Shown in pieces: positions 1-8,862 of a stretch of DNA of 64,000 nucleotides. Positions within the stretch are counted from its first letter, which is position 1. The number at the start of each line of letters is the position of its first letter. The stretch is from Maledivibacter halophilus (GTDB taxonomy: Bacteria; Bacillota; Clostridia; Peptostreptococcales; Caminicellaceae), in the NCBI RefSeq assembly GCF_900167445.1, contig NZ_FUZT01000008.1, positions 216,729 through 280,728 of the forward strand, written 5' to 3'. The notes beneath the pieces are model-generated. The model worked only from the letters and a program-made list of their open reading frames with translations, made no database searches and was not told the DNA's origin. The translations under genes and the position numbers were made by a program.

Positions 1-600
1 GTGGGGGGTACTTGGAGAATGTTTGGCCAGTTCCATCATAGCTAAATACCCTTCCTCAAATAAAGATTTTTCTAAAAAACTTGTTTCATAAAGCCTTGTC
101 CAATCTTTATAAAACCCCTCCTGTTCTTCTGTGAAAAATGATGCCAATGCTTCCTCCCATGATTTATAAGAAGCAAAACCATAAGGAGATATCCAACCGT
201 ATCCTTGAGATGAATCTACTTTAATATAACTCATATTTGTAAAATGTTTAGCTACATCATTCAAAATGATTTTTTGCTCCGAGCCTGAACAAGAGCTTAT
301 AGGTTTACCTTTAGCCTTTTTACTTATACAGAAAAAAATTTCATCAATTTTTCCTAGCTTTACCACTGCTGGAATAGGTATTTGTCCTCCATATATTCTA
401 TACATATAGTTAGCTTTAATAAAACTTTCATTATTATTCCTAAAATGCACGATATAAGGCTGATCTTTCACAATAAAACTAAACACTTTACTTAATTCTC
501 CCATTTCAATATGTGAAACATTTCTGACAGCCTCGTCAAATATTCTATTTAAAACTTCTTTAGCTTGATTAGTATTCATATATAATTTAAATGATTTCAT
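1..600 (-). CDS. Aminoglycoside phosphotransferase-like protein (partial)
   Basis: The reading frame runs off the left edge of the window, so about 200 N-terminal residues are visible. They look like the N-lobe of the aminoglycoside/hygromycin phosphotransferase family: a stretch near residue 70 reads IPIPAVVKLG, followed by a hydrophobic strand and a KGKPISS segment. This resembles the ATP-binding lobe and hinge of small-molecule kinases. The catalytic HGD and DxD motifs would lie outside the window, so activity cannot be judged. The start ATG at 600 has AGGAG upstream. It could phosphorylate an antibiotic or another small molecule; the substrate is unknown. Confidence 0.6.
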   Translation of the reverse strand, partial: MKSFKLYMNTNQAKEVLNRIFDEAVRNVSHIEMGELSKVFSFIVKDQPYIVHFRNNNESFIKANYMYRIYGGQIPIPAVVKLGKIDEIFFCISKKAKGKPISSCSGSEQKIILNDVAKHFTNMSYIKVDSSQGYGWISPYGFASYKSWEEALASFFTEEQEGFYKDWTRLYETSFLEKSLFEEGYLAMMELAKHSPSTPH

Positions 601-648
601 TAGCATCAACTCCTAAATATGTTATACGTCATTATCTTCTTAAATATG

Positions 649-1050
649 CTAATCCCTTTGATCTAAATAAACATCCTCATCATACTCTGACAAGTGAAAG
701 GTCATTCGTGAATAGAATTTTAACCTGTGACCATAATTTCTTGCTTCCGTCGGTGTAACCCCATGGTAATCTTGAAAAGCTCTTGTAAAAGAGTCTGGTG
801 AACGGTATCCACATTTAAAAGCAATATCATAGATCCTCATATCGCAATTACTAAGTTCAAATGCTGCAAGCGTTAGCCGTCTGCGACGAATATATTCCGT
901 AAGTGTGATTCCTGTAATAATGGAAAACATTCTTTTAAAATAGCCTGCTGAGCAAGAAACTAGCCTCTCAACTTCTTTGAAATCAATACTATACATAAGA
1001 TTTTCTTCAATATAGTCTAAAGAACCATTTAACTTTTCTAATATATCCAT
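649..1050 (-). CDS. AraC-family transcriptional regulator, short form
   Basis: This 133-residue protein carries the two helix-turn-helix motifs of AraC/XylS regulators; the second contains IYDIAFKCGYRSPDSFTRAF, typical of the family. The ATG at 1050 is chosen because AAAAGGAGG lies just upstream; the TTG 24 nt earlier would put the ribosome site inside the gene. After the DNA-binding domain only about 28 residues remain, resembling the first strand of a GyrI-like effector domain. Relatives of the Rob type run to about 290 residues, so the effector half seems lost. The phosphotransferase-like gene follows 48 nt downstream on the same strand and may be its target. Confidence 0.75.
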   Translation of the reverse strand: MDILEKLNGSLDYIEENLMYSIDFKEVERLVSCSAGYFKRMFSIITGITLTEYIRRRRLTLAAFELSNCDMRIYDIAFKCGYRSPDSFTRAFQDYHGVTPTEARNYGHRLKFYSRMTFHLSEYDEDVYLDQRD

Positions 1051-1864
1051 GTTATATGACCTCCTTTTAATCAATAAGATAGCATAAATTAAAAGAATCC
1101 TTCCGACACTTCTTGCACAATTTTGCAGGATTATTTTCTTAAAATTGAAAAAATATTTTCATATAAAGTTTCTAGTTCTGTTTCTGTCTTTTATTTGTTG
1201 TACCTATTATTTAAAATTTGATGTGAAATGAAATATGTAGATTGCCAAGTAAAATTAACCTCTTTCTTGATTAATTTTCATTATTTCTTTTCTTGAAATG
1301 CAAAAAACAGGATTTGATCGGCATAATCAAATCCTGTCTTCTATTTATAACATGTCTACTTTTATTAGGTACGCACTGCACTGCAAATTTCAAGCTCTCC
1401 AATAGGCACTTTATTCTTAAAATCTCACCCATTTTTCACAAACTTAAAATCCTTCAAAGCCCTTGTAAATACAGCTATTTCATAGATTCTTTCCTTTGTA
1501 TTCCTACAACGACCTCCACGTGAGGAGTATGTGGTAATATTTTTTAAAAATATAGTAATTTATAATATGATTCAAAAGCATAATATAAATCACTGGAAAT
1601 AATTAATTTACATACTATAATTAATCAACTTCCAGTTATATAAATAATAAGTATCTACCATATTCAAAACAAACTCGTCATCTCTTTTTTAAATTCAATT
1701 CATTACATATTATATTTTATATAGATTTTTCAAAAGTACTTTGTTTTTTCTATCTTTTTAGAAAACAAAAAAGTAAACCTTAGGTCTACTGTACGTTGAC
1801 TAACATAATAATTTTACCATACTTATCCGATGAATTCATCATACTAACTCCAAAATATTACAAA
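1051..1864. other. Intergenic stretch without a convincing gene
   Basis: About 800 bases are AT-rich with no supported gene on either strand. The only clear signal is a minus-strand terminator at 1302-1337. An imperfect A/T-only inverted repeat near 1739-1773 may be another weak hairpin. The conjugation-type operon ends at 1865, and a VirB4 ATPase gene expected next in such loci is absent here. Confidence 0.6.
1302..1337 (-). terminator. Intrinsic terminator
   Basis: A perfect 12-bp stem (1307-1318 with 1326-1337) with a 7-nt loop is followed on the minus strand by six T residues. It would end transcription coming from the element's operon at 1865. Confidence 0.8.
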
Positions 1865-2539
1865 TTATGTTTGAATTCTCGTTATTGTCCTATCATATTC
1901 AACATCCTCCAAATGTACATAAGCAGGATTATTGATAAGGTTACAAAGCCTTATAATCTCCTGCTCATTTAGAATACTTACATCTATATTTACACTATTA
2001 AACTTTTCCTTTAAAACATTACATCTTTTATATAAATCACCTTCATTATTTTCTGAATCCCAAACCATTAAATAGAATTGTCTTTCCACCACTTCCCCTG
2101 ACAAGGCATATTCACTCATAGAAAGAATTTCATTTCTTAATAAATTTTTTCTAATCCTATCATTAGTACTAGCAATTAAGCTCATAAAATTATTAGTTAC
2201 ATTTGATATGTCCACTGGTCTTGATACTGCTATAAATTTGAAAGGCTCACGTTCACTAGACAGCTCTGCTGTTAGACTTTTTGATAGCTGTTCCTTTTCT
2301 CTTTGACTTAGAAGCTCTATGCTAATGGGGTTTATCTTTATATACATAATGATTTGTCCATCTAAGGTATAGAGATATTTGTCTCTAATATCTTTAACAT
2401 TAATGAATTCATTAGCTGTTATTTGGGATCTGCTAAGCTGCCGAGCTTTCTTTTTCTTATTACTTCTTTTCATAATCAATGCTACTATTCCTATAATTAT
2501 ACATACTATTATTATCACAATTAATATAATAGGCTTCAT
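1865..2539 (-). CDS. VirB4 N-terminal-domain-like membrane protein
   Basis: A 224-residue protein with one N-terminal transmembrane helix (residues 3-24), a basic stretch and a soluble domain. The soluble part (about 45-215) resembles the N-terminal domain that precedes the ATPase in VirB4/TraC-type conjugation ATPases, with an RQFYLMVW strand and alternating helices. There is no Walker A or B motif and the frame closes normally, so this is either a domain-only protein or a remnant. GGGAGG precedes the ATG at 2539, and the upstream gene ends 13 nt before. The assignment rests on general pattern only and needs a profile search. Confidence 0.45.
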   Translation of the reverse strand: MKPIILIVIIIVCIIIGIVALIMKRSNKKKKARQLSRSQITANEFINVKDIRDKYLYTLDGQIIMYIKINPISIELLSQREKEQLSKSLTAELSSEREPFKFIAVSRPVDISNVTNNFMSLIASTNDRIRKNLLRNEILSMSEYALSGEVVERQFYLMVWDSENNEGDLYKRCNVLKEKFNSVNIDVSILNEQEIIRLCNLINNPAYVHLEDVEYDRTITRIQT

Positions 2540-2551
2540 TCTACAACCTCC

Positions 2552-4417
2552 CTATTTGGGTCCAATGTGCCAGTCTTCATATACATTTCCTTGAATGTCC
2601 ACATAATCATCTACATTTATTGATAGCATTCCATCTGGTGTCCATAAATCTATGATTTGTCCATATACTCTATATTCTGAATCAGGAAACCATAATGGTG
2701 TAAAATGAACTCTGCTGTTATAGGTAGAATATTTGTTATTCTTTAGCTCAAATATAGCTGAATAATTTCCTGAGGTCTTTTCCATTAATCTTAAGTATTC
2801 TTCGTAGTTAAATTCTGGATAGTAGGTTAATACGTTTTGAACCCCTGTTACATGGCTATTAGGTGTATCTAAGCTCATATTTGCTGATACCTCAATATTG
2901 ATTCCATATCCCGATTTCATTTTCTTACCTACTGCTGTAGGCGCCTTTGTATCAGGTGTAGCTGTCATTTCTCCTGTTAATGATATGCTATAGCTTTCAT
3001 ACTCATATTCCCAGTCACCCTTATCAACCCATTTTCCTCCTCCTTGTCCATTGGATACAAATACCCAGTTTGGTTCCCAATAGCAATCCCACTCTCCCCA
3101 GTTAGCAGAGCTTTTCTGTGCTTTGTTTGGCAGCTGAGGTACTATATATCCACTAGGCTTCATATCATTAGCTGTAGGATTTGGTGGTACCTTTTCCTCT
3201 AGGTCTACTACCTTTGCTGTAATAGTCTTACTTCTTGTTTTTCCATCTATTTTTGCTGAGCTATTGCCTGTTACATCTACTGTGATTTCTACATCTTTAG
3301 GAGTGGAAGGTGTACGCCATTTTATAAATACCAGCTGACTACCACCACCTGGTATTGTTACGGATTTTGTTGTTGTCTGTCCATTTGCATTAAACTTTAT
3401 ATAGGCTTTATCATGGGGTGTTATTCTTCCACTGCTAGCATATATCCTTACTGAGGTTATAACATCTGTATTAACCCTATACTCTGTATCATAGGTAATA
3501 TCGTTTTCTATTGTGTTGTTACCATTGGCTTTAAGCATTCTCATACCCCAGCCGCCACCATTTATTATCCTATCTTCATTCCACTTAACACCATCTGGCA
3601 AGGCTGATACAACGGGATAACCAAACCAGCTTTCCTCTAATATTATTGAGTTAGGAAGGTCTGAATGAGTCATTGCTGCAATATATTGTCCATCTTTACC
3701 ATACTTGAAATCAAAATACCCTAGCTTTTGAGCTAGAGCATATTCTGTGGCTGTAAATGCTAGTTTGGTTTGTCTATCCTTTAGGTAGGCTATTGTCACG
3801 GGTTCATAAATAATTACCCAAGGTACTTTGTTTTGATATTTACCATCTACCTTTATAGGTAATATTTCATTAGGTTGATATTTTTTTGTTACTCCTTCTA
3901 TAGTGAATTTTATATTTGAAACTAATTCTTCTCTTGATATGCCTTTTTGCTCTGCAAAATTATTAATTAAAGTGTTTAGAGTAGCTGTATCTCCAAAGTA
4001 GGATTTAACTGAATTAATATTACCACCATTGGTAATTGGTATCGGTGGTGGATTGTCTGTTATATATTCAGTAATAACACTTGGCGTTAATGTAGCACCA
4101 TTTAGATAATCTACTTTGCTATTAACCGTCCCAATGACATTACTAGGTAATGTAAAATGAGAAGGTTTAATATATATAGGACTGTTACCGATCATCATAA
4201 AATTACTATCTAAAGAACTATACTTATCAGCATTGTCACTTAAACCAACAAACACTGATACCTTATACATGTATTCACTTCCTCTATAATATCCCTTATC
4301 AGATACAGAACCAGTAGTATCTCCTGAACCTGTATCTGCATTATCCTCTGCAAATACCGTTATTTGGATTAATGCAATTACAATAATTAATACAAAGATT
4401 ATAGGTTTCTTAAACAT
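2552..4417 (-). CDS. Secreted cell-surface protein of the pilus/conjugation locus
   Basis: A 621-residue protein with a clear signal peptide (hydrophobic residues 5-22, cleavage likely after VFA) and no later membrane segment. The mature part is rich in beta-prone Ser/Thr/Tyr stretches and contains Ig-like sequence around 320-400. I do not recognise a named family. Its place at the end of the Tad/T4SS operon suggests an extracellular component, perhaps an adhesin or pilus-associated protein. A terminator-like hairpin lies just upstream at 4447-4478, so its expression may be set separately from the genes before it. Confidence 0.55.
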   Translation of the reverse strand: MFKKPIIFVLIIVIALIQITVFAEDNADTGSGDTTGSVSDKGYYRGSEYMYKVSVFVGLSDNADKYSSLDSNFMMIGNSPIYIKPSHFTLPSNVIGTVNSKVDYLNGATLTPSVITEYITDNPPPIPITNGGNINSVKSYFGDTATLNTLINNFAEQKGISREELVSNIKFTIEGVTKKYQPNEILPIKVDGKYQNKVPWVIIYEPVTIAYLKDRQTKLAFTATEYALAQKLGYFDFKYGKDGQYIAAMTHSDLPNSIILEESWFGYPVVSALPDGVKWNEDRIINGGGWGMRMLKANGNNTIENDITYDTEYRVNTDVITSVRIYASSGRITPHDKAYIKFNANGQTTTKSVTIPGGGSQLVFIKWRTPSTPKDVEITVDVTGNSSAKIDGKTRSKTITAKVVDLEEKVPPNPTANDMKPSGYIVPQLPNKAQKSSANWGEWDCYWEPNWVFVSNGQGGGKWVDKGDWEYEYESYSISLTGEMTATPDTKAPTAVGKKMKSGYGINIEVSANMSLDTPNSHVTGVQNVLTYYPEFNYEEYLRLMEKTSGNYSAIFELKNNKYSTYNSRVHFTPLWFPDSEYRVYGQIIDLWTPDGMLSINVDDYVDIQGNVYEDWHIGPK

Positions 4418-4446
4418 ATTTTAAATCACACTCCCTATATTTGCAT

Positions 4447-4478
4447 AAAAAAAAGATAGCTTCAATTAAGAAACTACC
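4447..4478 (-). terminator. Intrinsic terminator inside the operon
   Basis: A 9-bp stem (4455-4463 with 4470-4478, including G-U pairs) with a 6-nt loop is followed by eight T residues on the minus strand. It lies between two same-strand genes. Confidence 0.7.
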
Positions 4479-4502
4479 TTAAGTTATAATTATTAGCTGT
4501 TT

Positions 4503-5132
4503 TTAAAATTTATCACCTTGTCCAGCAGGTACTCCATCTTCATAATAGTCTGATCCCTGCATTTCGCCTCTTTTTCCATTATTAGGCATTGTATCTATAG
4601 GTTGTTTAAATGGATTTTCTGAATCTGGTACTAAGCTCCCACCATCATTATCATTAGTAGCTGCTGGCTTTGACTCTCCTTTTGTTTCTTCTTCCACTGG
4701 TTCAGTTGCTTGATTATTAGATTGAACTGGCTTATTTTCTTTATTCTCTGCTTGAACAGATTCTTCTTTTTCAGGCTGTTTTTTAGTATTTTCAGCAGCT
4801 TGCTTTTGTACAGCTTCTTCTTTGTCCTGTGATGAAGTCACTTTATCCTCTTTAGCATCATTGTCAACATTCTTTACTTCTTTCTTTATACTTGGAGCCT
4901 CTTTTGGATCTTCCGCAGCTTTTACTTCTATAGGCTTATCCTTATTTATTTTCTTCTCTTTCGGCTCTTCTATATCCACTTTAACATCCTTTTGCTCATC
5001 CTGTGTTTTATCTATAACATCAGTAGCTTTATTACTGCCATTAAGATTATTTACTATCATTGCTCCTACACCTATACATGCCACTATCAATACAGCTATT
5101 ATTATATTTGTTTTAAGTTTTTGATTTCTCAT
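4503..5132 (-). CDS. Membrane-anchored, highly charged low-complexity protein
   Basis: The 209-residue product has one N-terminal transmembrane segment (about 9-29) followed by a long Lys/Glu/Asp/Gln/Asn-rich, probably disordered region. It has no cysteines and no enzymatic motif. Such anchored spacer-like proteins are frequent next to pilus and conjugation genes of Firmicutes, but the role is not known. It may cross the cell wall. The ATG at 5132 has AGGTAGG upstream, and a terminator follows the gene. Confidence 0.55.
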   Translation of the reverse strand: MRNQKLKTNIIIAVLIVACIGVGAMIVNNLNGSNKATDVIDKTQDEQKDVKVDIEEPKEKKINKDKPIEVKAAEDPKEAPSIKKEVKNVDNDAKEDKVTSSQDKEEAVQKQAAENTKKQPEKEESVQAENKENKPVQSNNQATEPVEEETKGESKPAATNDNDGGSLVPDSENPFKQPIDTMPNNGKRGEMQGSDYYEDGVPAGQGDKF

Positions 5133-5230
5133 TTCCCTACCTCCTTGATTTTGACAAGTGAGTGTTTTATGCTCTTGTTAAAAAGTAAACATATTTTCTC
5201 TGTATTGTCAAGTTTTTGTATAAAATCTCA

Positions 5231-5779
5231 TTAGAATTTTGGTGTATATCCTGCCTTTACACCTATGTTAATTTTCATTGGTGGCAGCATATCCCATCCA
5301 AAGTCTAATGGTACTTCTAGTAGTATTTTGCCTGTAGCTGAAAACCTCCTTTCTCCATCTGGATTATTAGGTGCTAAGGGACTATTTATTATTTCTAAAT
5401 CTAAATTTGATAGTTTAAATTCAATATCATCACCTGATATTTTCATATGGTATACTCCATTATTCTTTAGTCCTAAAGTACTGTCTAGGTGATAATAGAC
5501 GCTTCCTATGTCAATGCAGCTTTTCCATTTGTCATTTGGAGATAATTCATATCCACCGCTATAGCCTTCACGAATTCCACTATATAGGTCATCATAATTT
5601 TGTGTAGCTACCGATATGATTGAGGTTTGTAATGCATCCCTTACCCCCTTTGCTATCATTTGAAGCCTCAAATATTCTGATATAACTGTAAATAATAGAA
5701 TTAATACTAAGACTATGATACAGGCATAAATTGCGCCATTTCCTTTTTTATTTTTCAATATCATTTTTAGCTTTGTCAC
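5231..5779 (-). CDS. TadE/pseudopilin-like protein
   Basis: A 182-residue protein starts with a short basic segment ending KKGNGA, followed by a 20-residue hydrophobic helix (about 16-38). This is the layout of type IV prepilin-like and TadE-like proteins cleaved by an A24 peptidase, which is encoded at 17769 in the same element. The remainder is a beta-rich extracytoplasmic domain. The start overlaps the end of the preceding pseudopilin-like gene by 4 nt, so the two are translationally coupled. It probably sits in the membrane or pilus base. Confidence 0.6.
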   Translation of the reverse strand: MTKLKMILKNKKGNGAIYACIIVLVLILLFTVISEYLRLQMIAKGVRDALQTSIISVATQNYDDLYSGIREGYSGGYELSPNDKWKSCIDIGSVYYHLDSTLGLKNNGVYHMKISGDDIEFKLSNLDLEIINSPLAPNNPDGERRFSATGKILLEVPLDFGWDMLPPMKINIGVKAGYTPKF

Positions 5780-6180
5780 TTCCAGTATACCTCCGATCTA
5801 CCTTTAGCCTTGGAGGTCAGCTCTATGGGAAATGAGCCAAAGCTGAAAAAGCCTATATCTACTGTTTGCTTTAGTGTTACGTTTATTTCTCCATTAAGCT
5901 GTATTTTATTTCCTGAGACATAGCTTGTAGACCAAGAAATAGTAGGAGCTAGTCCTGTATTATCTTTCATGTCCTTTATTTTATTTTTTACATCACTTCC
6001 TATTCGTCCTGATATTTCAGCTTCTCTCATTATTTCATCGGCGAAGGTATTTAACTGATTTTTAGCTGTAAATACAGGAAGTACTTGTACTGCTAAGGCT
6101 ATAACTAGTATTGCTGCAAGTATAACTATAACCACATCTATATATCCTTCACCGCTTTTAGATTTTAATAGCTTTATCAA
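5776..6180 (-). CDS. Pseudopilin-like protein (DUF4320-like)
   Basis: The 134-residue product begins with basic residues and KSGEGYIDVVIVILAAILV, a prepilin-like Gly-Glu junction and hydrophobic helix. The C-terminal domain is small and beta-rich. The family resemblance is to DUF4320-type proteins found in clostridial conjugative elements with Tad genes. It overlaps the next gene by 4 nt and follows tadC by 23 nt. A prepilin peptidase in the same element could process it. Confidence 0.6.
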   Translation of the reverse strand: MIKLLKSKSGEGYIDVVIVILAAILVIALAVQVLPVFTAKNQLNTFADEIMREAEISGRIGSDVKNKIKDMKDNTGLAPTISWSTSYVSGNKIQLNGEINVTLKQTVDIGFFSFGSFPIELTSKAKGRSEVYWK

Positions 6181-6203
6181 TTTACCACCCCTTCATTTTT
6201 TAT

Positions 6204-7076
6204 TTAAAACATTGTTCCTAATGAATTCATTATCTCTACTGCCATTACTGCTAAGTACATAAGTATAAAGCAGCCTAGCATCATAAAGGAATATTTTCTA
6301 AGCTTACCAGGTCTTTTCATTGCTATTGTTTTAAGTCTTTGAAGCTCTAAAGCCTTTAAATCATGGGCTAGCATCTGAAAATATACTACTCCATTGTCTC
6401 CCCTTAATACACCTATAAGTCCTCTTACTATTTCAGAAAGGGTTGAGCTTCCAATCCTAGCTTCAAGCCTTGTTAGGGCTGATTCATAGCTTCCTGATTT
6501 CATATCTGCTATGGTTATTTCAATTTCCCTTTTCAAGCTATCCCCTGCATTTTTCTTATAGGATTCGAGTATTGATAGTACATCTCTACTAGCCTTTAAC
6601 TCCTGTGTTAATACTCCTGCAAAGCGTGGTAATTCATATTCTATATCCTGTCTTTTTTCCTTTAAGGCTTGGTCTGCACTGTTTATTTCTCTAAAATAGA
6701 TTGCTATTGCTGTAAATAGTATTACTGGTACTAAAATAGGAAAAATAAATAAAGCAGGTATTATACTTAGTAGTATAAAGCCTGCTTTTACATATGCCTT
6801 TGCTATAAAGGTTTCTGGTGTTAGGTTTATTTCTGCTGACTTCAGTATTGATATCAGCTTTCTTTTTTTGTAAGGGCTTATCTTTATTATCTTAGTTAGT
6901 TTTTCTGCTATCTCTAGAATGAATAGTTCTAAGCTTTTAGATTTTTTTCTATCTCTTTTGTTTACTGTTAATATGGCTTTTGATGTTTTATTCTTGGGTA
7001 GCTTCAGTTTATCTCCTAATATAAGAAACATTCCCAATGAAAATAAACATGTAAAAGCAAGTAGTATTGCTGTCAT
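6204..7076 (-). CDS. tadC: TadC-like inner-membrane platform protein
   Basis: A 290-residue membrane protein with an N-terminal helix, two central helices around residues 100-130 and C-terminal helices, with a GspF-like cytoplasmic domain between. TadB and TadC form the membrane platform on which the TadA motor acts. The ATG at 7076 is chosen for its GGTGGGTGAG ribosome site, so the protein starts MTAILLAF. TadB lies upstream, separated by an unrelated membrane gene and a terminator hairpin. It would drive pilus assembly or DNA transfer in the cytoplasmic membrane. Confidence 0.75.
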   Translation of the reverse strand: MTAILLAFTCLFSLGMFLILGDKLKLPKNKTSKAILTVNKRDRKKSKSLELFILEIAEKLTKIIKISPYKKRKLISILKSAEINLTPETFIAKAYVKAGFILLSIIPALFIFPILVPVILFTAIAIYFREINSADQALKEKRQDIEYELPRFAGVLTQELKASRDVLSILESYKKNAGDSLKREIEITIADMKSGSYESALTRLEARIGSSTLSEIVRGLIGVLRGDNGVVYFQMLAHDLKALELQRLKTIAMKRPGKLRKYSFMMLGCFILMYLAVMAVEIMNSLGTMF

Positions 7077-7101
7077 TTTCTCACCCACCATTTTTTATAA
7101 T

Positions 7102-7131
7102 AAAAAAACACACAATTTTAATCTTGTGCGT
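7102..7131 (-). terminator. Intrinsic terminator upstream of tadC
   Basis: An 8-bp stem (7108-7115 with 7124-7131, one G-U pair) and 8-nt loop are followed by a T run on the minus strand. It stands between the 7145 gene and tadC. Confidence 0.65.
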
Positions 7132-7144
7132 TAGTTTGAGGTAT

Positions 7145-7885
7145 TTATTTTTTTAATAATGATCCTAAAAATTGCCCATAAGAGAATAGTACAGCTTCAT
7201 TGTCATTGTATAATACAATATTATCTATTCTTCCACTTGAACCAGTATCAGATTCGAATGTTATTTCATTAGTATCATTCTTAAAATTAACTTTAATTCT
7301 ACTCACTGATTTAGGTTCTAAAGCAATTAATAACGGAGTATTATCATTACCATAAGCTATAGCCCCATATTCGTTATGAGTTTGAAATATTTTTTGATTA
7401 ATATTAGGCTCTTTAATTCCTAAATAAAACTCTCTTCTTTCATTACTGTGGTTTTTTAATTTGATTTCTGCTCCAAATTCAGTTATTTCTTCATCATTAG
7501 CATTAAAATAATGCTCACTTTCATTCCATATGACCTCTATTGATAATAATCCGTCTGCTTCTCGTTTAATCCATTCAGCATATTCATTAAGCCCAGCTGT
7601 AAATACAAAAAGTATTATACAGATTATAATAAATATTTTCATTTTACTAAGCTTTAATTCCAAATGGCAATATTTATTTACACCAATTAATCCAATTATT
7701 AAAGGGATTAAAAAATAAAAAATTGTTAAATGTGTTCCTAAATTACCATTACCAGACCAAGCCTTTAATCCCATTCCTTGTATTATATAATCCCCTAATG
7801 CTCCAAAATATTTAGTGTCAACCATCATAAAAAATGATATAGCTGTTAGCATAATTGAGCCAATTGCAAGTATTTTATTTTTCAA
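7145..7885 (-). CDS. Multi-pass membrane protein of unknown function inserted in the tad operon
   Basis: The TTG at 7885 has GGGAGG seven nt upstream and is preferred over earlier starts. The product has about three transmembrane helices in the first 110 residues and then an extracytoplasmic beta-rich domain of about 130 residues containing a KLKNHSNERREFYLG strand. I do not recognise the family. It separates tadB from tadC, which normally touch each other, and is followed by its own terminator. This suggests a later insertion rather than a core pilus part. Confidence 0.55.
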   Translation of the reverse strand: MKNKILAIGSIMLTAISFFMMVDTKYFGALGDYIIQGMGLKAWSGNGNLGTHLTIFYFLIPLIIGLIGVNKYCHLELKLSKMKIFIIICIILFVFTAGLNEYAEWIKREADGLLSIEVIWNESEHYFNANDEEITEFGAEIKLKNHSNERREFYLGIKEPNINQKIFQTHNEYGAIAYGNDNTPLLIALEPKSVSRIKVNFKNDTNEITFESDTGSSGRIDNIVLYNDNEAVLFSYGQFLGSLLKK

Positions 7886-7932
7886 AGAGTAAACCTCCCA
7901 TTTAATTACTACCATAGTTTATATTACCATAC

Positions 7933-8862
7933 CTATCTTCTATACTCAACAGGTTTAGACAGCCTGATCACAGCCCCAAGAGAAATAAATATCACTAGCA
8001 TACATATTGCTAAAACTGCTTTACCAGCTGGTGTAAAGACTAATGTCTTATACCAGCCTCTATTAAGAAAATACATTAGTGGTATATTTCCTATGAGTAA
8101 CAATAGAAGGGTTACAAATTCCTTTATTGGCTCATACATTAGATATTCCAGCTCTGCTCCTACTACTCTCATGTCCGATAGCTTTGATACAGTTGGTGAT
8201 AATGTATGCTTTAGGTTTTTATCTTCTCTACATGCAATAAGTCCATCTACCCATTCTCTAAATACCTCATTATCTATCTTAGATTTCAACCCCTCAAGGG
8301 CTAAATTCACATTGGAGTTTATTAGCTTTGTTTGGGATAAAAAGCTTTTAAATACATCTCTAACCGGTGGATTTATATAGTCTATATTTTCTTCTACTGC
8401 TGTTAGGATGCTTTCACTTCTTAGATAGGAGTTTGTTATTACTGAAAGAGCTGTTTCTAGCTCACTGTTTAGCTGTTTTTTATAGAATACTGCTGTAAAT
8501 TTTATATACCAAAATGGCATTAATGCAAGTCCTGCTGCTAATACTGGTATCATTAATAGATTTGCCATGGATATTGACAATAAAGCTCCTAGTATTAATA
8601 GGGTAAAGGATAGAATGCATATAGCTGTAAATTTATCCTTTTTCCCTGTCATTTCAAGTATATCTTTGGTTTCAGTAATTAATTTTTTAAATCCTCTTTG
8701 CTTCTTCTTATGCTGGACTTTATTTACCTTTTGTTTTATGATCACCTTTTTATTTCTAAATGGTTTTGATATACTTTCTAATAATTCTAATGGTGATAAA
8801 TCAAGTAGTATAAAGCTGCCCGATATAAAGCCTAAAAGAGCTATTATAATTAGCGTTGTCAC
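7933..8862 (-). CDS. tadB: TadB-like inner-membrane platform protein
   Basis: A 309-residue protein with an N-terminal helix, a pair of helices near residues 80-115 and C-terminal helices near 250-300, enclosing a GspF/T2SSF-type domain. It is the usual partner of TadC and the TadA ATPase in Flp/Tad pilus machines. Its start overlaps the end of tadA by 4 nt, indicating translational coupling. It would sit in the cytoplasmic membrane. Confidence 0.75.
   Translation of the reverse strand: MTTLIIIALLGFISGSFILLDLSPLELLESISKPFRNKKVIIKQKVNKVQHKKKQRGFKKLITETKDILEMTGKKDKFTAICILSFTLLILGALLSISMANLLMIPVLAAGLALMPFWYIKFTAVFYKKQLNSELETALSVITNSYLRSESILTAVEENIDYINPPVRDVFKSFLSQTKLINSNVNLALEGLKSKIDNEVFREWVDGLIACREDKNLKHTLSPTVSKLSDMRVVGAELEYLMYEPIKEFVTLLLLLIGNIPLMYFLNRGWYKTLVFTPAGKAVLAICMLVIFISLGAVIRLSKPVEYRR

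Noticed and set aside
1293..1523. Plus-strand open frame of 76 codons
   Set aside because: It runs through a perfect terminator hairpin, has no ribosome site and resembles no protein.
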